In this document: positions 1-6,591 of the stretch, one piece after another | Layout: each line of letters starts with the position of its first letter | Position numbering within the stretch: the stretch's first letter is position 1 | NCBI GenBank assembly: GCA_016711085.1 | Contig: JADJTR010000012.1 | Coordinates: 186,001 to 250,000 of the forward strand | Source: Phyllobacteriaceae bacterium | GTDB taxonomy: Bacteria; Pseudomonadota; Alphaproteobacteria; Rhizobiales; Rhizobiaceae | DNA length: 64,000 nt | Reading direction: 5' to 3' | Position numbers and translations under genes: made by a program | Notes under the pieces: model-generated | The model's database searches: none | Seen by the model: only the letters and a program-made list of their open reading frames with translations | What the model was told of the DNA's origin: nothing

Positions 1-724
1 CGATGCCGTCGAACCAGGCGCGCCAGGAGAAATCGTAGCCGCCGGGCCTAACCGGCCCGGAAGGCGGCAGCAGCCGAACGCGGCCTTCAATGCCGACGCC
101 GGGTATTGCGCCTGGAAACAGGCGGGCGGCGGTAACGCGAATGCGCTGCGGCGCGAAACGCAATGCCGGTTCGCGGGTCGACAGCACATCGAGCGTTATC
201 CGCAACCGACCGGTCGCCTGACGTTCAATGGCGACAATGCGCCCGCTCACCTGCGTGGCGACGGCGCTGCCGAGCATGGGGGTCGAATGACGCCAGGACT
301 CCGCCTTCGCCGCGATCAAGCCGGCGACAACGAGCAAGGGCAGCGCCGCCAGCATGCGGGCAAGCGGCCGGCCATGCGCCAGCCAGAGCGCCATCGACAA
401 CGCCAGGGCGGCGGCGAGCAATGCAATCCAACCCGGTTCCGCCGCCAAGACGGAATAAACATAAGCGCCGGCGCCGAAGAAGGGCGGCGCAAGCAGAAAG
501 CCGCCGCCGCGCAGACGCTCGGTTTCCAGCGCCTCGGCAATGGCCGGCAATGCCTGTCCAACCTTTCTCGGCATCGCCCTGACAAGGGCGACTGCTCCAT
601 ACCATTGGCGCGGGGGCATGCGGGCGGGCGGGCGCGGCGCGGGCAATGGCGCCACCAAATCCGGCGCTGGCGTACTGGTCAGCAGCCGCTCGTCCACCCG
701 CCATTCGGCCTCGCGCACGCCCAT
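1..724 (-). CDS. comEC: ComEC/Rec2-family competence protein, N-terminal part (runs off window start)
   Basis: This is the first ~241 residues of an inner-membrane DNA-uptake channel protein; the gene continues left of position 1. I read it in a frame that stays open to the window edge. The N-terminus carries a Leu-rich segment (around residues 75-115 with ALALSMALWLAHG and LAALPLLVVAGLIAAK) typical of the first membrane helices. A DUF4131-type OB-fold follows, with VSGRIVAIERQATGRLRI and a stretch ending GGYDFSWRAWFDGI, which is the hallmark ComEC segment before the competence domain. The ATG at 722-724 has GGAGG (complement of 732-736) seven bases upstream. It is divergent from the TetR gene. 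ComEC moves single-stranded DNA across the inner membrane in transformable bacteria, but many rhizobia carry it without known competence. Catalytic C-terminal regions are not visible. Confidence 0.8.
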   Translation of the reverse strand, partial: MGVREAEWRVDERLLTSTPAPDLVAPLPAPRPPARMPPRQWYGAVALVRAMPRKVGQALPAIAEALETERLRGGGFLLAPPFFGAGAYVYSVLAAEPGWIALLAAALALSMALWLAHGRPLARMLAALPLLVVAGLIAAKAESWRHSTPMLGSAVATQVSGRIVAIERQATGRLRITLDVLSTREPALRFAPQRIRVTAARLFPGAIPGVGIEGRVRLLPPSGPVRPGGYDFSWRAWFDGI

Positions 725-863
725 TCGCCCGCCTCCCGCGGGAATGCTACACACCGCTGCCGAAATTGCAATTTTTGCGGGAAACATGTCAGCATCCCGG
801 TTTTCCACCTGTTCGTCTTGAAAGAATTGAACGTTTGTTTTATTGTGAAATCGGGAGGACGAG

Positions 864-1505
864 ATGGCGCGCACGATCGGATCGGACGGCGAAAAGACCC
901 TTGCCGCCATTCGCGAACAGGCCTTGGCGCTGATTGCCCGGCGCGGCTACGAAGCGATGTCGATGCGCGCGCTTGCGGCGGCCGTCGGCGTACAGGCGGC
1001 GGCGCTTTATCGCTATTTCCCGACCAAGGAAGATTTGCTGTATTCGCTGATGGATGAACACATGACGGCTTTGCTGGCGTCGTGGACCATGTCCTGTCCG
1101 GCCAATGGCGACGCCCATGACACGCTGGCGGCTTTTGTGCGTCATCACGTCGCCTTCCATGTCGGGCGACGTCACTCGACCCATGTGTCGAACATGGAGT
1201 TGCGGGCGTTATCGCCTGAGCGGTTGACCGCGATCCTGAAATTGCGCGCCGCCTACGAGAAGGATTTGCGCCGCATCCTGCGCGAAGGGGCCGACGCCGG
1301 CCTGTTCGCCATTGACGACGCCGCCTTCACCGCCATGGCGATCATCCAGATGATCACCGGGGTCATCGTCTGGTTCCGCCCCGACGAGCGCCTGACCGTC
1401 GCCGATATCGCCGAAACCTATGTCGCCATGACCCTGCGCCTCGCCGGCGCCTTGCCCCGTGGAGTGTTCCGTGTACCGTCAATCGCTGCGCTTCGGACTG
1501 CCTGA
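864..1505 (+). CDS. TetR/AcrR-family transcriptional regulator
   Basis: This 213-residue protein has an N-terminal helix-turn-helix (residues ~12-58; core MSMRALAAAVGVQAAALYRY followed by FPTKEDLL) and a larger ligand-binding C-terminal half. The ATG is preceded by GGGAGGA (852-858). The 3' end overlaps the start of the isovaleryl-CoA dehydrogenase gene by about 35 bases, so the two are co-transcribed. By position it is the likely local regulator of the leucine/isovalerate genes, probably sensing an acyl-CoA as related TetR regulators of fatty and branched-chain acid catabolism do; that role is inferred, not shown. The AT-rich stretch at about 825-850 is the likely promoter/operator region shared with divergent comEC. 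Confidence 0.85.
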   Translation: MARTIGSDGEKTLAAIREQALALIARRGYEAMSMRALAAAVGVQAAALYRYFPTKEDLLYSLMDEHMTALLASWTMSCPANGDAHDTLAAFVRHHVAFHVGRRHSTHVSNMELRALSPERLTAILKLRAAYEKDLRRILREGADAGLFAIDDAAFTAMAIIQMITGVIVWFRPDERLTVADIAETYVAMTLRLAGALPRGVFRVPSIAALRTA

Positions 1506-2634
1506 CGACATCGTCGCCCTGCAGGAAACCGTCCATCGTTTCGCCCAGGAGCGCATCGCGCCCCTGGCCGCGCAGATCGACCGCGACAATGATTTTCCCG
1601 CACATCTGTGGGCGGAAATGGGCGCGCTCGGACTCAATGGCGTGACCGCCGACCCCGATTTCGGCGGGTCGGGCATGACCTACCTCGCCCATGTGATCGC
1701 CATGGAGGAGATTTCCCGCGCCTCCGCCGCCGTCGGCCTGTCCTATGGCGCGCACTCCAATCTGTGCGTCAACCAGATCAACCGCTGGGGCACGGCCGAA
1801 CAGAAAGCGAAATATCTGCCGGCGCTGTGCGCCGGCGAAGCGGTTGGCGCGCTGGCCATGAGCGAAGCCGGCGCCGGATCCGATGTGGTTTCGCTGAAGC
1901 TGCGCGCCGAAAAGAAAAACGACCGTTTCGTGCTGAACGGCTCCAAGATGTGGATTACCAACGGACCCGACGCCGACACGATCGTGGTCTATGCCAAGAC
2001 CGATCCGGAACGCGGCGCCCGCGGCATCACCGCTTTTGTCATGGCGACGAAGACGCCGGGCTTTGCCGTGGCGAAGAAACTCGACAAGCTCGGCATGCGC
2101 GGCTCCAACACCGGCGAACTGGTGTTCGACAATGTCGAAATCCCGTTCGAGAACGTGCTGCACGAGGAAGGCAGGGGCGTCGAGGTGCTGATGAGCGGTC
2201 TCGACTATGAACGCACGGTGCTCGCCGGCGGGCCGCTCGGCGTGATGGCCGCCTGCCTCGACGTGGTCGTTCCCTATGTCCACGAGCGCCGGCAGTTCGA
2301 CCGCGCCATCGGCGAGTTCCAGCTCGTGCAAGGCAAGCTTGCCGACATGTACACTTCGCTCAACGCCTGCCGCGCTTATGTCTACGCGGTGGCCTCGGCC
2401 TGCGACCGGGGCGAGACGACGCGCAAGGATGCCGCCGGCTGCATTCTTTATTCGGCTGAAAGGGCGACGCAGACGGCGCTCGACGCCATCCAGCTGCTCG
2501 GCGGCAATGGCTACACCAACGACTACCCGACCGGCCGGTTGCTGCGAGACGCCAAGCTCTACGAGATCGGCGCGGGCACAAGCGAAATCCGTCGCTGGCT
2601 GATCGGGCGGGAAATGATGGCGGAGGGGGCGTAG
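1471..2634 (+). CDS. ivd: Isovaleryl-CoA dehydrogenase
   Basis: This acyl-CoA dehydrogenase family flavoenzyme oxidises isovaleryl-CoA to 3-methylcrotonyl-CoA in leucine breakdown and passes electrons to ETF. The full acyl-CoA dehydrogenase architecture is visible: the N-terminal helical domain, the FAD motif MSEAGAGSD, WITNG, and the C-terminal IGAGTSEIRRWLIGR. The catalytic glutamate lies in DYERTVLAGGP, as in isovaleryl-CoA dehydrogenases, while the usual C-terminal YEGT glutamate is replaced (YEIGAGT). That pattern favours IVD over short- or medium-chain enzymes. I prefer GTG 1471 because GGAG sits six bases upstream; GTG 1459 is an in-frame alternative. Electrons would reach the quinone pool through the ETF-QO encoded at 16.3-17.9 kb. 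About 387 residues, a normal family length. Confidence 0.92.
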   Translation: MYRQSLRFGLPDDIVALQETVHRFAQERIAPLAAQIDRDNDFPAHLWAEMGALGLNGVTADPDFGGSGMTYLAHVIAMEEISRASAAVGLSYGAHSNLCVNQINRWGTAEQKAKYLPALCAGEAVGALAMSEAGAGSDVVSLKLRAEKKNDRFVLNGSKMWITNGPDADTIVVYAKTDPERGARGITAFVMATKTPGFAVAKKLDKLGMRGSNTGELVFDNVEIPFENVLHEEGRGVEVLMSGLDYERTVLAGGPLGVMAACLDVVVPYVHERRQFDRAIGEFQLVQGKLADMYTSLNACRAYVYAVASACDRGETTRKDAAGCILYSAERATQTALDAIQLLGGNGYTNDYPTGRLLRDAKLYEIGAGTSEIRRWLIGREMMAEGA

Positions 2635-2641
2635 ATCATTT

Positions 2642-2669
2642 TGCCATGATCATCGATTTGTGCCATGAT
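2642..2669. promoter_or_regulatory. Direct repeats upstream of the AbrB/PIN module (candidate operator)
   Basis: The nonamer TGCCATGAT occurs at 2642-2650 and again at 2661-2669, 19 bases apart. Both lie in the short AT-rich gap between ivd and the antitoxin gene. Antitoxins of the AbrB/MazE class commonly autoregulate by binding repeated sites at their own promoter, so this is a reasonable operator candidate. No biochemical support; the repeats are what is seen, the role is inferred. Confidence 0.35.
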
Positions 2670-2704
2670 ATTGTTGAATTGGCATGAAGCAGTGAGGTTG
2701 CCAA

Positions 2705-3040
2705 ATGAACGCATCCGGGAAATCGGGCGGTTTCGCCGAAACCCCGCAAAAGGACGACGAGCCGCCACAGGCCGTTTTCCTTGCTACGCCGCCCAAGCGC
2801 GAGACAGTCAAGCTCGGTGAAGGAGGTCGCTTTGTCATCCCGGCCGCGCTGCGCGAGGCCATGGGCGTCAAGCCGGGCGATACGCTGGTGATGCATGTCG
2901 AAGACGGCGAATTGCGGGTGCGCAATTGGCGCGAGGCTATCAAACGCATTCAGCAGATGGCGCAGAAATACAAGAGGCCCGGCGAAAGCGTTGTCGATGA
3001 TTTCTTACGCGATCGGCGCGCCATGTGGGGTGAGGAGTGA
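2705..3040 (+). CDS. AbrB/MazE/SpoVT-family antitoxin
   Basis: This 111-residue protein contains a swapped-hairpin AbrB DNA-binding domain at residues ~36-80 (core KLGEGGRFVIPAALREAMGV, then KPGDTLVMHVEDGEL). The domain is preceded by an unusual 35-residue polar extension and followed by a charged tail that should wrap the toxin. The start ATG has GAGG nine bases upstream. Its stop overlaps the GTG start of the PIN gene by four bases, the standard translational coupling of antitoxin and toxin. The protein should neutralise the adjacent PIN RNase and repress its own operon. It sits between ivd and mccB in a leucine-degradation cluster, where a TA module is not expected. Confidence 0.8.
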   Translation: MNASGKSGGFAETPQKDDEPPQAVFLATPPKRETVKLGEGGRFVIPAALREAMGVKPGDTLVMHVEDGELRVRNWREAIKRIQQMAQKYKRPGESVVDDFLRDRRAMWGEE

Positions 3041-3414
3041 TTGTCGTCGATTCATCGGTTATCCTTGCGAATGTTTTTCGCGAGCCGGGCGGGGACAGCG
3101 TTCTCGATAGACTTTCCGATGCCGCTATGCTCAGCGTAAACGTCACCGAAGTCATTTCGAAACTCACCGAAAACGGCTGGGATTTCGACGATGCGGTCGC
3201 CGCATTCCAGACCTTCGGATTGGCGGTCTTCGATTTCGGAATCGATTTGGCAATTGACGCGGCCCGCCTTCATGCGCCGACGCTTCACAGGGGATTGTCG
3301 CTTGGCGACAGAGCCTGCCTGGCGTTGGCGCGCCGCGAGAAAGCGACGGCCCTGACGGCGGACCGGAAATGGGCCGACCTCAACCTCGGTTGTCAGATCG
3401 AACTTGTCCGATAG
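3037..3414 (+). CDS. PIN-domain toxin (VapC-like ribonuclease)
   Basis: This 125-residue single PIN domain probably cleaves RNA using Mg2+ held by acidic residues. The expected acidic positions are visible: Asp in VVDSS near residue 5, Glu in VTEVISKL near residue 39, Asp in LSLGDRACLALA, and Asp in TADRKW. The GTG start overlaps the antitoxin TGA. It ends 17 bases before the mccB ATG, so it is embedded in the same transcript as the catabolic genes. Function as a toxin is inferred from family and pairing. Confidence 0.82.
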   Translation: MIVVDSSVILANVFREPGGDSVLDRLSDAAMLSVNVTEVISKLTENGWDFDDAVAAFQTFGLAVFDFGIDLAIDAARLHAPTLHRGLSLGDRACLALARREKATALTADRKWADLNLGCQIELVR

Positions 3415-3431
3415 AAACGCCAGGATTCGCC

Positions 3432-5039
3432 ATGCCCCCTCTTCCGACCGCCATCTCGCCCTCCTCCGATACGTTCCGCGCCAATGCCGAGCGCATGAAG
3501 GCGCTCGGCGCCGACATCGCGGCCAAGGCGGCCGAGATCGCGCTCGGCGGGCCGGCGGAGGCGCGCGAGCGCCACGTGTCGCGCGGCAAGCTGCTGCCGC
3601 GGGAGCGGCTGGCGCAATTGCTCGACCCCGGTTCGCCTTTTCTCGAAATCGGCCAGTTCGCCGCCTACGGGCTCTATTCGGGCGACATCGCCTCGGCCGG
3701 CCTGATCTGCGGCATCGGCCGGATCGAGGGCCGCGAGGTCATGGTCGTCGTCAACGACGCGACCGTGAAGGGCGGCACCTATTATCCGCTTACCGTGAAG
3801 AAGCATTTGCGCGCCCAGGAGATCGCGCTGGAAAACCGCTTGCCCTGCATTTATCTCGTCGATTCCGGCGGCGCCAATTTGCCGAACCAGGACGAGGTGT
3901 TCCCGGATCGCGACCATTTCGGCCGCATCTTCTTCAATCAGGCGACCATGAGCGCCGCCGGCATTCCGCAGATCGCCTGCGTCATGGGCTCGTGCACGGC
4001 CGGCGGCGCCTACGTGCCGGCGATGAGCGACGAGAGCATCATCGTCAAGGGCAACGGCACGATCTTCCTCGGCGGTCCGCCGCTGGTGAAGGCGGCGACG
4101 GGCGAGGAAGTGACGGCGGAGGATCTCGGCGGGGCCGAGGTGCATACGCGCGAATCGGGCGTCGCCGACCACTACGCCCAGGACGACGCACACGCGCTCG
4201 CCATCGTGCGGCGGATCGTCAGAAACCTGAATCGGAACAAGGAGGTCGGCCTGGAATTGCGCAAACCGATTCCGCCGGTTCACGCGGCCGATGAGCTTTA
4301 TGGCGTCATCCCGGTCGACCACCGCACACCTTACGACGTGCGCGAGGTGATCGCCCGCATCGTCGACGGCTCCGAGCTCGACGAGTTCAAGCGCAATTAC
4401 GGCACGACCCTGGTCACCGGTTTCGCCCATATCCACGGCATGCCGGTCGGGATCCTCGCCAACAACGGCGTGCTGTTTTCGGAAAGCGCGCTGAAAGGCG
4501 CGCATTTCATCGAATTGTGCGCGCAGCGCAAAATCCCCCTTCTGTTCCTGCAGAACATCACCGGCTTCATGGTCGGGCGCAAATACGAGGCTGGCGGCAT
4601 CGCCAAGGACGGCGCGAAGCTGGTCACCGCCGTCGCCACGGCGCGCGTGCCGAAGGTCACCGTCATCATCGGCGGCTCGTTCGGCGCCGGCAATTACGGC
4701 ATGTGCGGGCGGGCCTATTCGCCGCGCTTCCTGTGGATGTGGCCGAACGCGCGCATCTCGGTAATGGGCGGCGAACAGGCCGCCACCGTGCTGGCGCTGG
4801 TCAAGCGCGAGGGCATCGAGCGCAAGGGCGGCGCGTGGTCGGAAGAAGAGGAAGCGGCGTTCCGCGCGCCGATCCTCGACAAATACGAGCGCGAGGGCCA
4901 GCCGCTCTATTCCTCCGCGCGGCTGTGGGACGACGGCATCATCGACCCGGCGAAAACGCGCGAGGTGGTGGCGCTGAGCTTGTCGGCGGCGCTCAACGCG
5001 CCGATCGAGGAGACGCGGTTCGGGATGTTCAGGATGTGA
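3432..5039 (+). CDS. mccB: Methylcrotonyl-CoA carboxylase, carboxyltransferase (beta) subunit
   Basis: This 535-residue acyl-CoA carboxyltransferase transfers the carboxyl group from biotin to 3-methylcrotonyl-CoA, the step after isovaleryl-CoA dehydrogenase in leucine degradation. Both crotonase-fold halves are present. Family-typical segments include YLVDSGGANLPNQDEVFPD, the oxyanion-type GSCTAGGAYVPAMSD in the N half, and QNITGFMVGRKYEAGGIAKDG with GGSFGAGNYGMCGRA in the C half. The length and the MCC-specific QNITGFMVG motif separate it from propionyl-CoA carboxylase beta. I chose ATG 3432, with a CAGGA upstream; the same frame is open further upstream into the toxin gene, but that is shadow. 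It forms a complex with the biotin-bearing alpha subunit at 6588-8656. Confidence 0.93.
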   Translation: MPPLPTAISPSSDTFRANAERMKALGADIAAKAAEIALGGPAEARERHVSRGKLLPRERLAQLLDPGSPFLEIGQFAAYGLYSGDIASAGLICGIGRIEGREVMVVVNDATVKGGTYYPLTVKKHLRAQEIALENRLPCIYLVDSGGANLPNQDEVFPDRDHFGRIFFNQATMSAAGIPQIACVMGSCTAGGAYVPAMSDESIIVKGNGTIFLGGPPLVKAATGEEVTAEDLGGAEVHTRESGVADHYAQDDAHALAIVRRIVRNLNRNKEVGLELRKPIPPVHAADELYGVIPVDHRTPYDVREVIARIVDGSELDEFKRNYGTTLVTGFAHIHGMPVGILANNGVLFSESALKGAHFIELCAQRKIPLLFLQNITGFMVGRKYEAGGIAKDGAKLVTAVATARVPKVTVIIGGSFGAGNYGMCGRAYSPRFLWMWPNARISVMGGEQAATVLALVKREGIERKGGAWSEEEEAAFRAPILDKYEREGQPLYSSARLWDDGIIDPAKTREVVALSLSAALNAPIEETRFGMFRM

Positions 5040-5300
5040 GGTTTCTCCCCTGCGGCAGGCGCGGCGCCGGGTAGCCCAGTGAACGGATGTTTTGCGTCCC
5101 GCCGAAATCCTTCCAATGTATTTTCCGCACTGCCTTGCAATTGGCGCATTCGCCGCCTAGATAAGCGCCATCGAATTTGCTGACGAACATTGTTTCCGCG
5201 CCAATGCGCTTCTGACGATCTTCCTTCTCAAAATCGAAAAATACGACGCACGGCGTGTTGCCGGGCGTTGAAATCTCCTGTCGATTGAAAGGAAATCGTC

Positions 5301-5510
5301 ATGACCATCGGAACCGTGAAATTCTTCAACTCCACCAAGGGCTTCGGCTTCATTCAGCCGGAAGACGGCTCGACCGACGTGTTCGTTCACGTCTCGGCCG
5401 TCGAGCGCGCCGGCCTCGGCTCCATCGTCGAAGGCCAGAAGCTGTCCTTCGATTCGGTGCGCGACGCCCGCAACGGCAAGTTCGCCGCCGAGAACCTTCG
5501 CGCGGTCTGA
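5301..5510 (+). CDS. cspA: CspA-family cold-shock protein
   Basis: This 69-residue cold-shock domain protein is a single-stranded nucleic-acid binding chaperone. RNP1 (KGFGFIQPE) and RNP2 (VFVHVSAVE) are both visible, and the whole protein is one five-strand OB fold. The ATG has GAAAGGAAA just upstream. The preceding 260 bases (5040-5300) have no convincing gene and probably hold its promoter and a long 5' leader, as is common for csp genes; I see no certain thermosensor structure. It lies between mccB and mccA but has its own strong terminator, so it is probably an independent unit. Confidence 0.93.
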   Translation: MTIGTVKFFNSTKGFGFIQPEDGSTDVFVHVSAVERAGLGSIVEGQKLSFDSVRDARNGKFAAENLRAV

Positions 5511-5573
5511 TCGACCGCTGCTTTCGGCCTTCGACCACGGATGTACTGGCGCTGGCCGTCGAAGCAATGAAGG

Positions 5574-5602
5574 AAAAGGCCGGGGATCCCCGGCCTTTTT
5601 TC
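5574..5602 (+). terminator. Strong intrinsic terminator after cspA
   Basis: A perfect 13 + 13 base palindrome occupies 5574-5599 (arms rich in GGCCGGGG), and the run of T continues to 5601. The A-run on the left arm makes it potentially bidirectional. It lies about 65 bases after the cspA stop and would end the cspA transcript before the small gene at 5625. Confidence 0.85.
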
Positions 5603-5624
5603 GTTTGGGGCAAAGGAAAAGTCC

Positions 5625-5840
5625 ATGAAAACCATCCCCGAAGGGATTTTCAAGCCGAAGCCGAACGCCGCCGAAACGCGCAACGACGCCATGTCCCGGC
5701 TGGTCCGCGACATTCATGACGCCGAAACGGCCGCGCGCGAGGCCAAGACCCTGAGGCTGCGGCTCGCCCGGCTCGAAATGGAACGCCTGGCGCCCGCGCC
5801 CGCAACGCCGGTAAAAGCCAAACGCAAACCGGCAAAATAG
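5625..5840 (+). CDS. Small basic hypothetical protein
   Basis: I do not recognise this 71-residue protein. It has a good ribosome-binding site (AAAGGA about eight bases before the ATG). Residues ~15-50 form an amphipathic, charge-rich helix (AMSRLVRDIHDAETAAREAK, then LRLRLARLEMERL), followed by a Pro/Ala/Lys tail ending KAKRKPAK. The composition suggests a small nucleic-acid-associated or coiled-coil protein, but no domain is evident. It follows the cspA terminator directly and reads away from it. Confidence 0.5.
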   Translation: MKTIPEGIFKPKPNAAETRNDAMSRLVRDIHDAETAAREAKTLRLRLARLEMERLAPAPATPVKAKRKPAK

Positions 5841-5881
5841 GCGGAGCGTCGCCGCCCGCCGCTTGCCTTCGGCCCTCAAAA

Positions 5882-5901
5882 CGCTATCAATCCGCTATCA
5901 A
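5882..5901. promoter_or_regulatory. Tandem CGCTATCAA repeats before the RHH/PIN module
   Basis: CGCTATCAA occurs at 5882-5890 and 5893-5901, an 11-base period, immediately before the ACGGAG ribosome-binding site of the antitoxin. One-turn-spaced direct repeats are typical half-sites for ribbon-helix-helix dimers, so this is a candidate autoregulatory operator. Inference from position and spacing only. Confidence 0.4.
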
Positions 5902-5914
5902 CGGAGTGCAGCCC

Positions 5915-6157
5915 ATGGGCCAGATCGTGGTGCGGCGAGTCGACGACGCCATCATCGAGGCGGTAAAGGCGCGGGCCAAGGCCAACCACCGCTCTACCGA
6001 GGCGGAGGTGCGCGCCATTCTCGAGGAGGCGGTGTTGGCGCCGCCCCAGCCGAGGCGGCGTAGCCTGCTGGATTTCGTCGGCATTGCGCCGACCGGACGC
6101 ACCATGGAAGAAATCACCGCGGACATTCGCGCGCTGCGCGACGAGTGGGACGAGTGA
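5915..6157 (+). CDS. Ribbon-helix-helix antitoxin (FitA-like)
   Basis: This 80-residue protein has an N-terminal RHH DNA-binding domain (residues 2-45: MGQIVVRRVDDAIIEAVKAR, then AKANHRSTEAEVRAILEEAV) typical of FitA/StbC antitoxins that precede PIN toxins. The C-terminal tail (MEEITADIRALRDEWDE) is acidic and should bind the toxin. I prefer ATG 5915 (ACGGAG eight bases upstream) over an in-frame GTG at 5906. Its stop overlaps the PIN toxin start. It is a second, unrelated antitoxin type within the leucine-degradation cluster. Confidence 0.8.
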   Translation: MGQIVVRRVDDAIIEAVKARAKANHRSTEAEVRAILEEAVLAPPQPRRRSLLDFVGIAPTGRTMEEITADIRALRDEWDE

Positions 6158-6591
6158 CCGTGGCGGAACGCTACTATCTCGACTCCAACACGGTCATTGC
6201 CATTATCGAGCGGAACACTCCGCCGACAGAGGCGCAGACCGCGTTCCTTCGCGCCGCCGAGGACGGCGAAATCGCGGCGTTGTCTTCCGACCTGACGCTG
6301 TCCGAGTGCCTGGTGCGGCCGATCCGCGATGGCAACAAGTCGCTGATCGAAGCGATCCTTGCCTTCCTCGACGGCGGCGATGCGCTCCCGCTCGCCCCAC
6401 TCGGCCGGACAATCATGATCCGGTCGGCCGAACTGCGCGCCGCCTTCGGCATGAAGCTGCCCGACGCCGTGCATGTGGCCTGCGCGCGCGAAGCCGGCTG
6501 CACCGTGATGCTCAGCGCCGACAAGGCGATGCGCTTGCCGCCGGGGATGCGACGGATCAGCTGGGACGATCTCGGGAAGGAGCCGGCATGA
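6154..6591 (+). CDS. PIN-domain toxin (FitB/VapC-like)
   Basis: This PIN-domain ribonuclease is about 145 residues long. Conserved acidic residues are visible in YYLDSNTVIAI, in TLSECLVRP, in KLPDAVHVACA and in SADKAM. The GTG at 6154 overlaps the antitoxin stop (GTGA); GTG 6145 and 6160 are alternatives. At its 3' end the TGA overlaps the ATG of mccA (ATGA at 6588-6591), and the mccA Shine-Dalgarno AAGGAG lies inside the toxin gene. Toxin translation is therefore coupled to the catabolic gene. Not homologous in detail to the PIN protein at 3037. Confidence 0.82.
   Translation: MTVAERYYLDSNTVIAIIERNTPPTEAQTAFLRAAEDGEIAALSSDLTLSECLVRPIRDGNKSLIEAILAFLDGGDALPLAPLGRTIMIRSAELRAAFGMKLPDAVHVACAREAGCTVMLSADKAMRLPPGMRRISWDDLGKEPA

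Noticed and set aside
5157..5879. Minus-strand ORF of 240 codons across cspA
   Set aside because: Covers cspA and its terminator in antisense; no conserved features.
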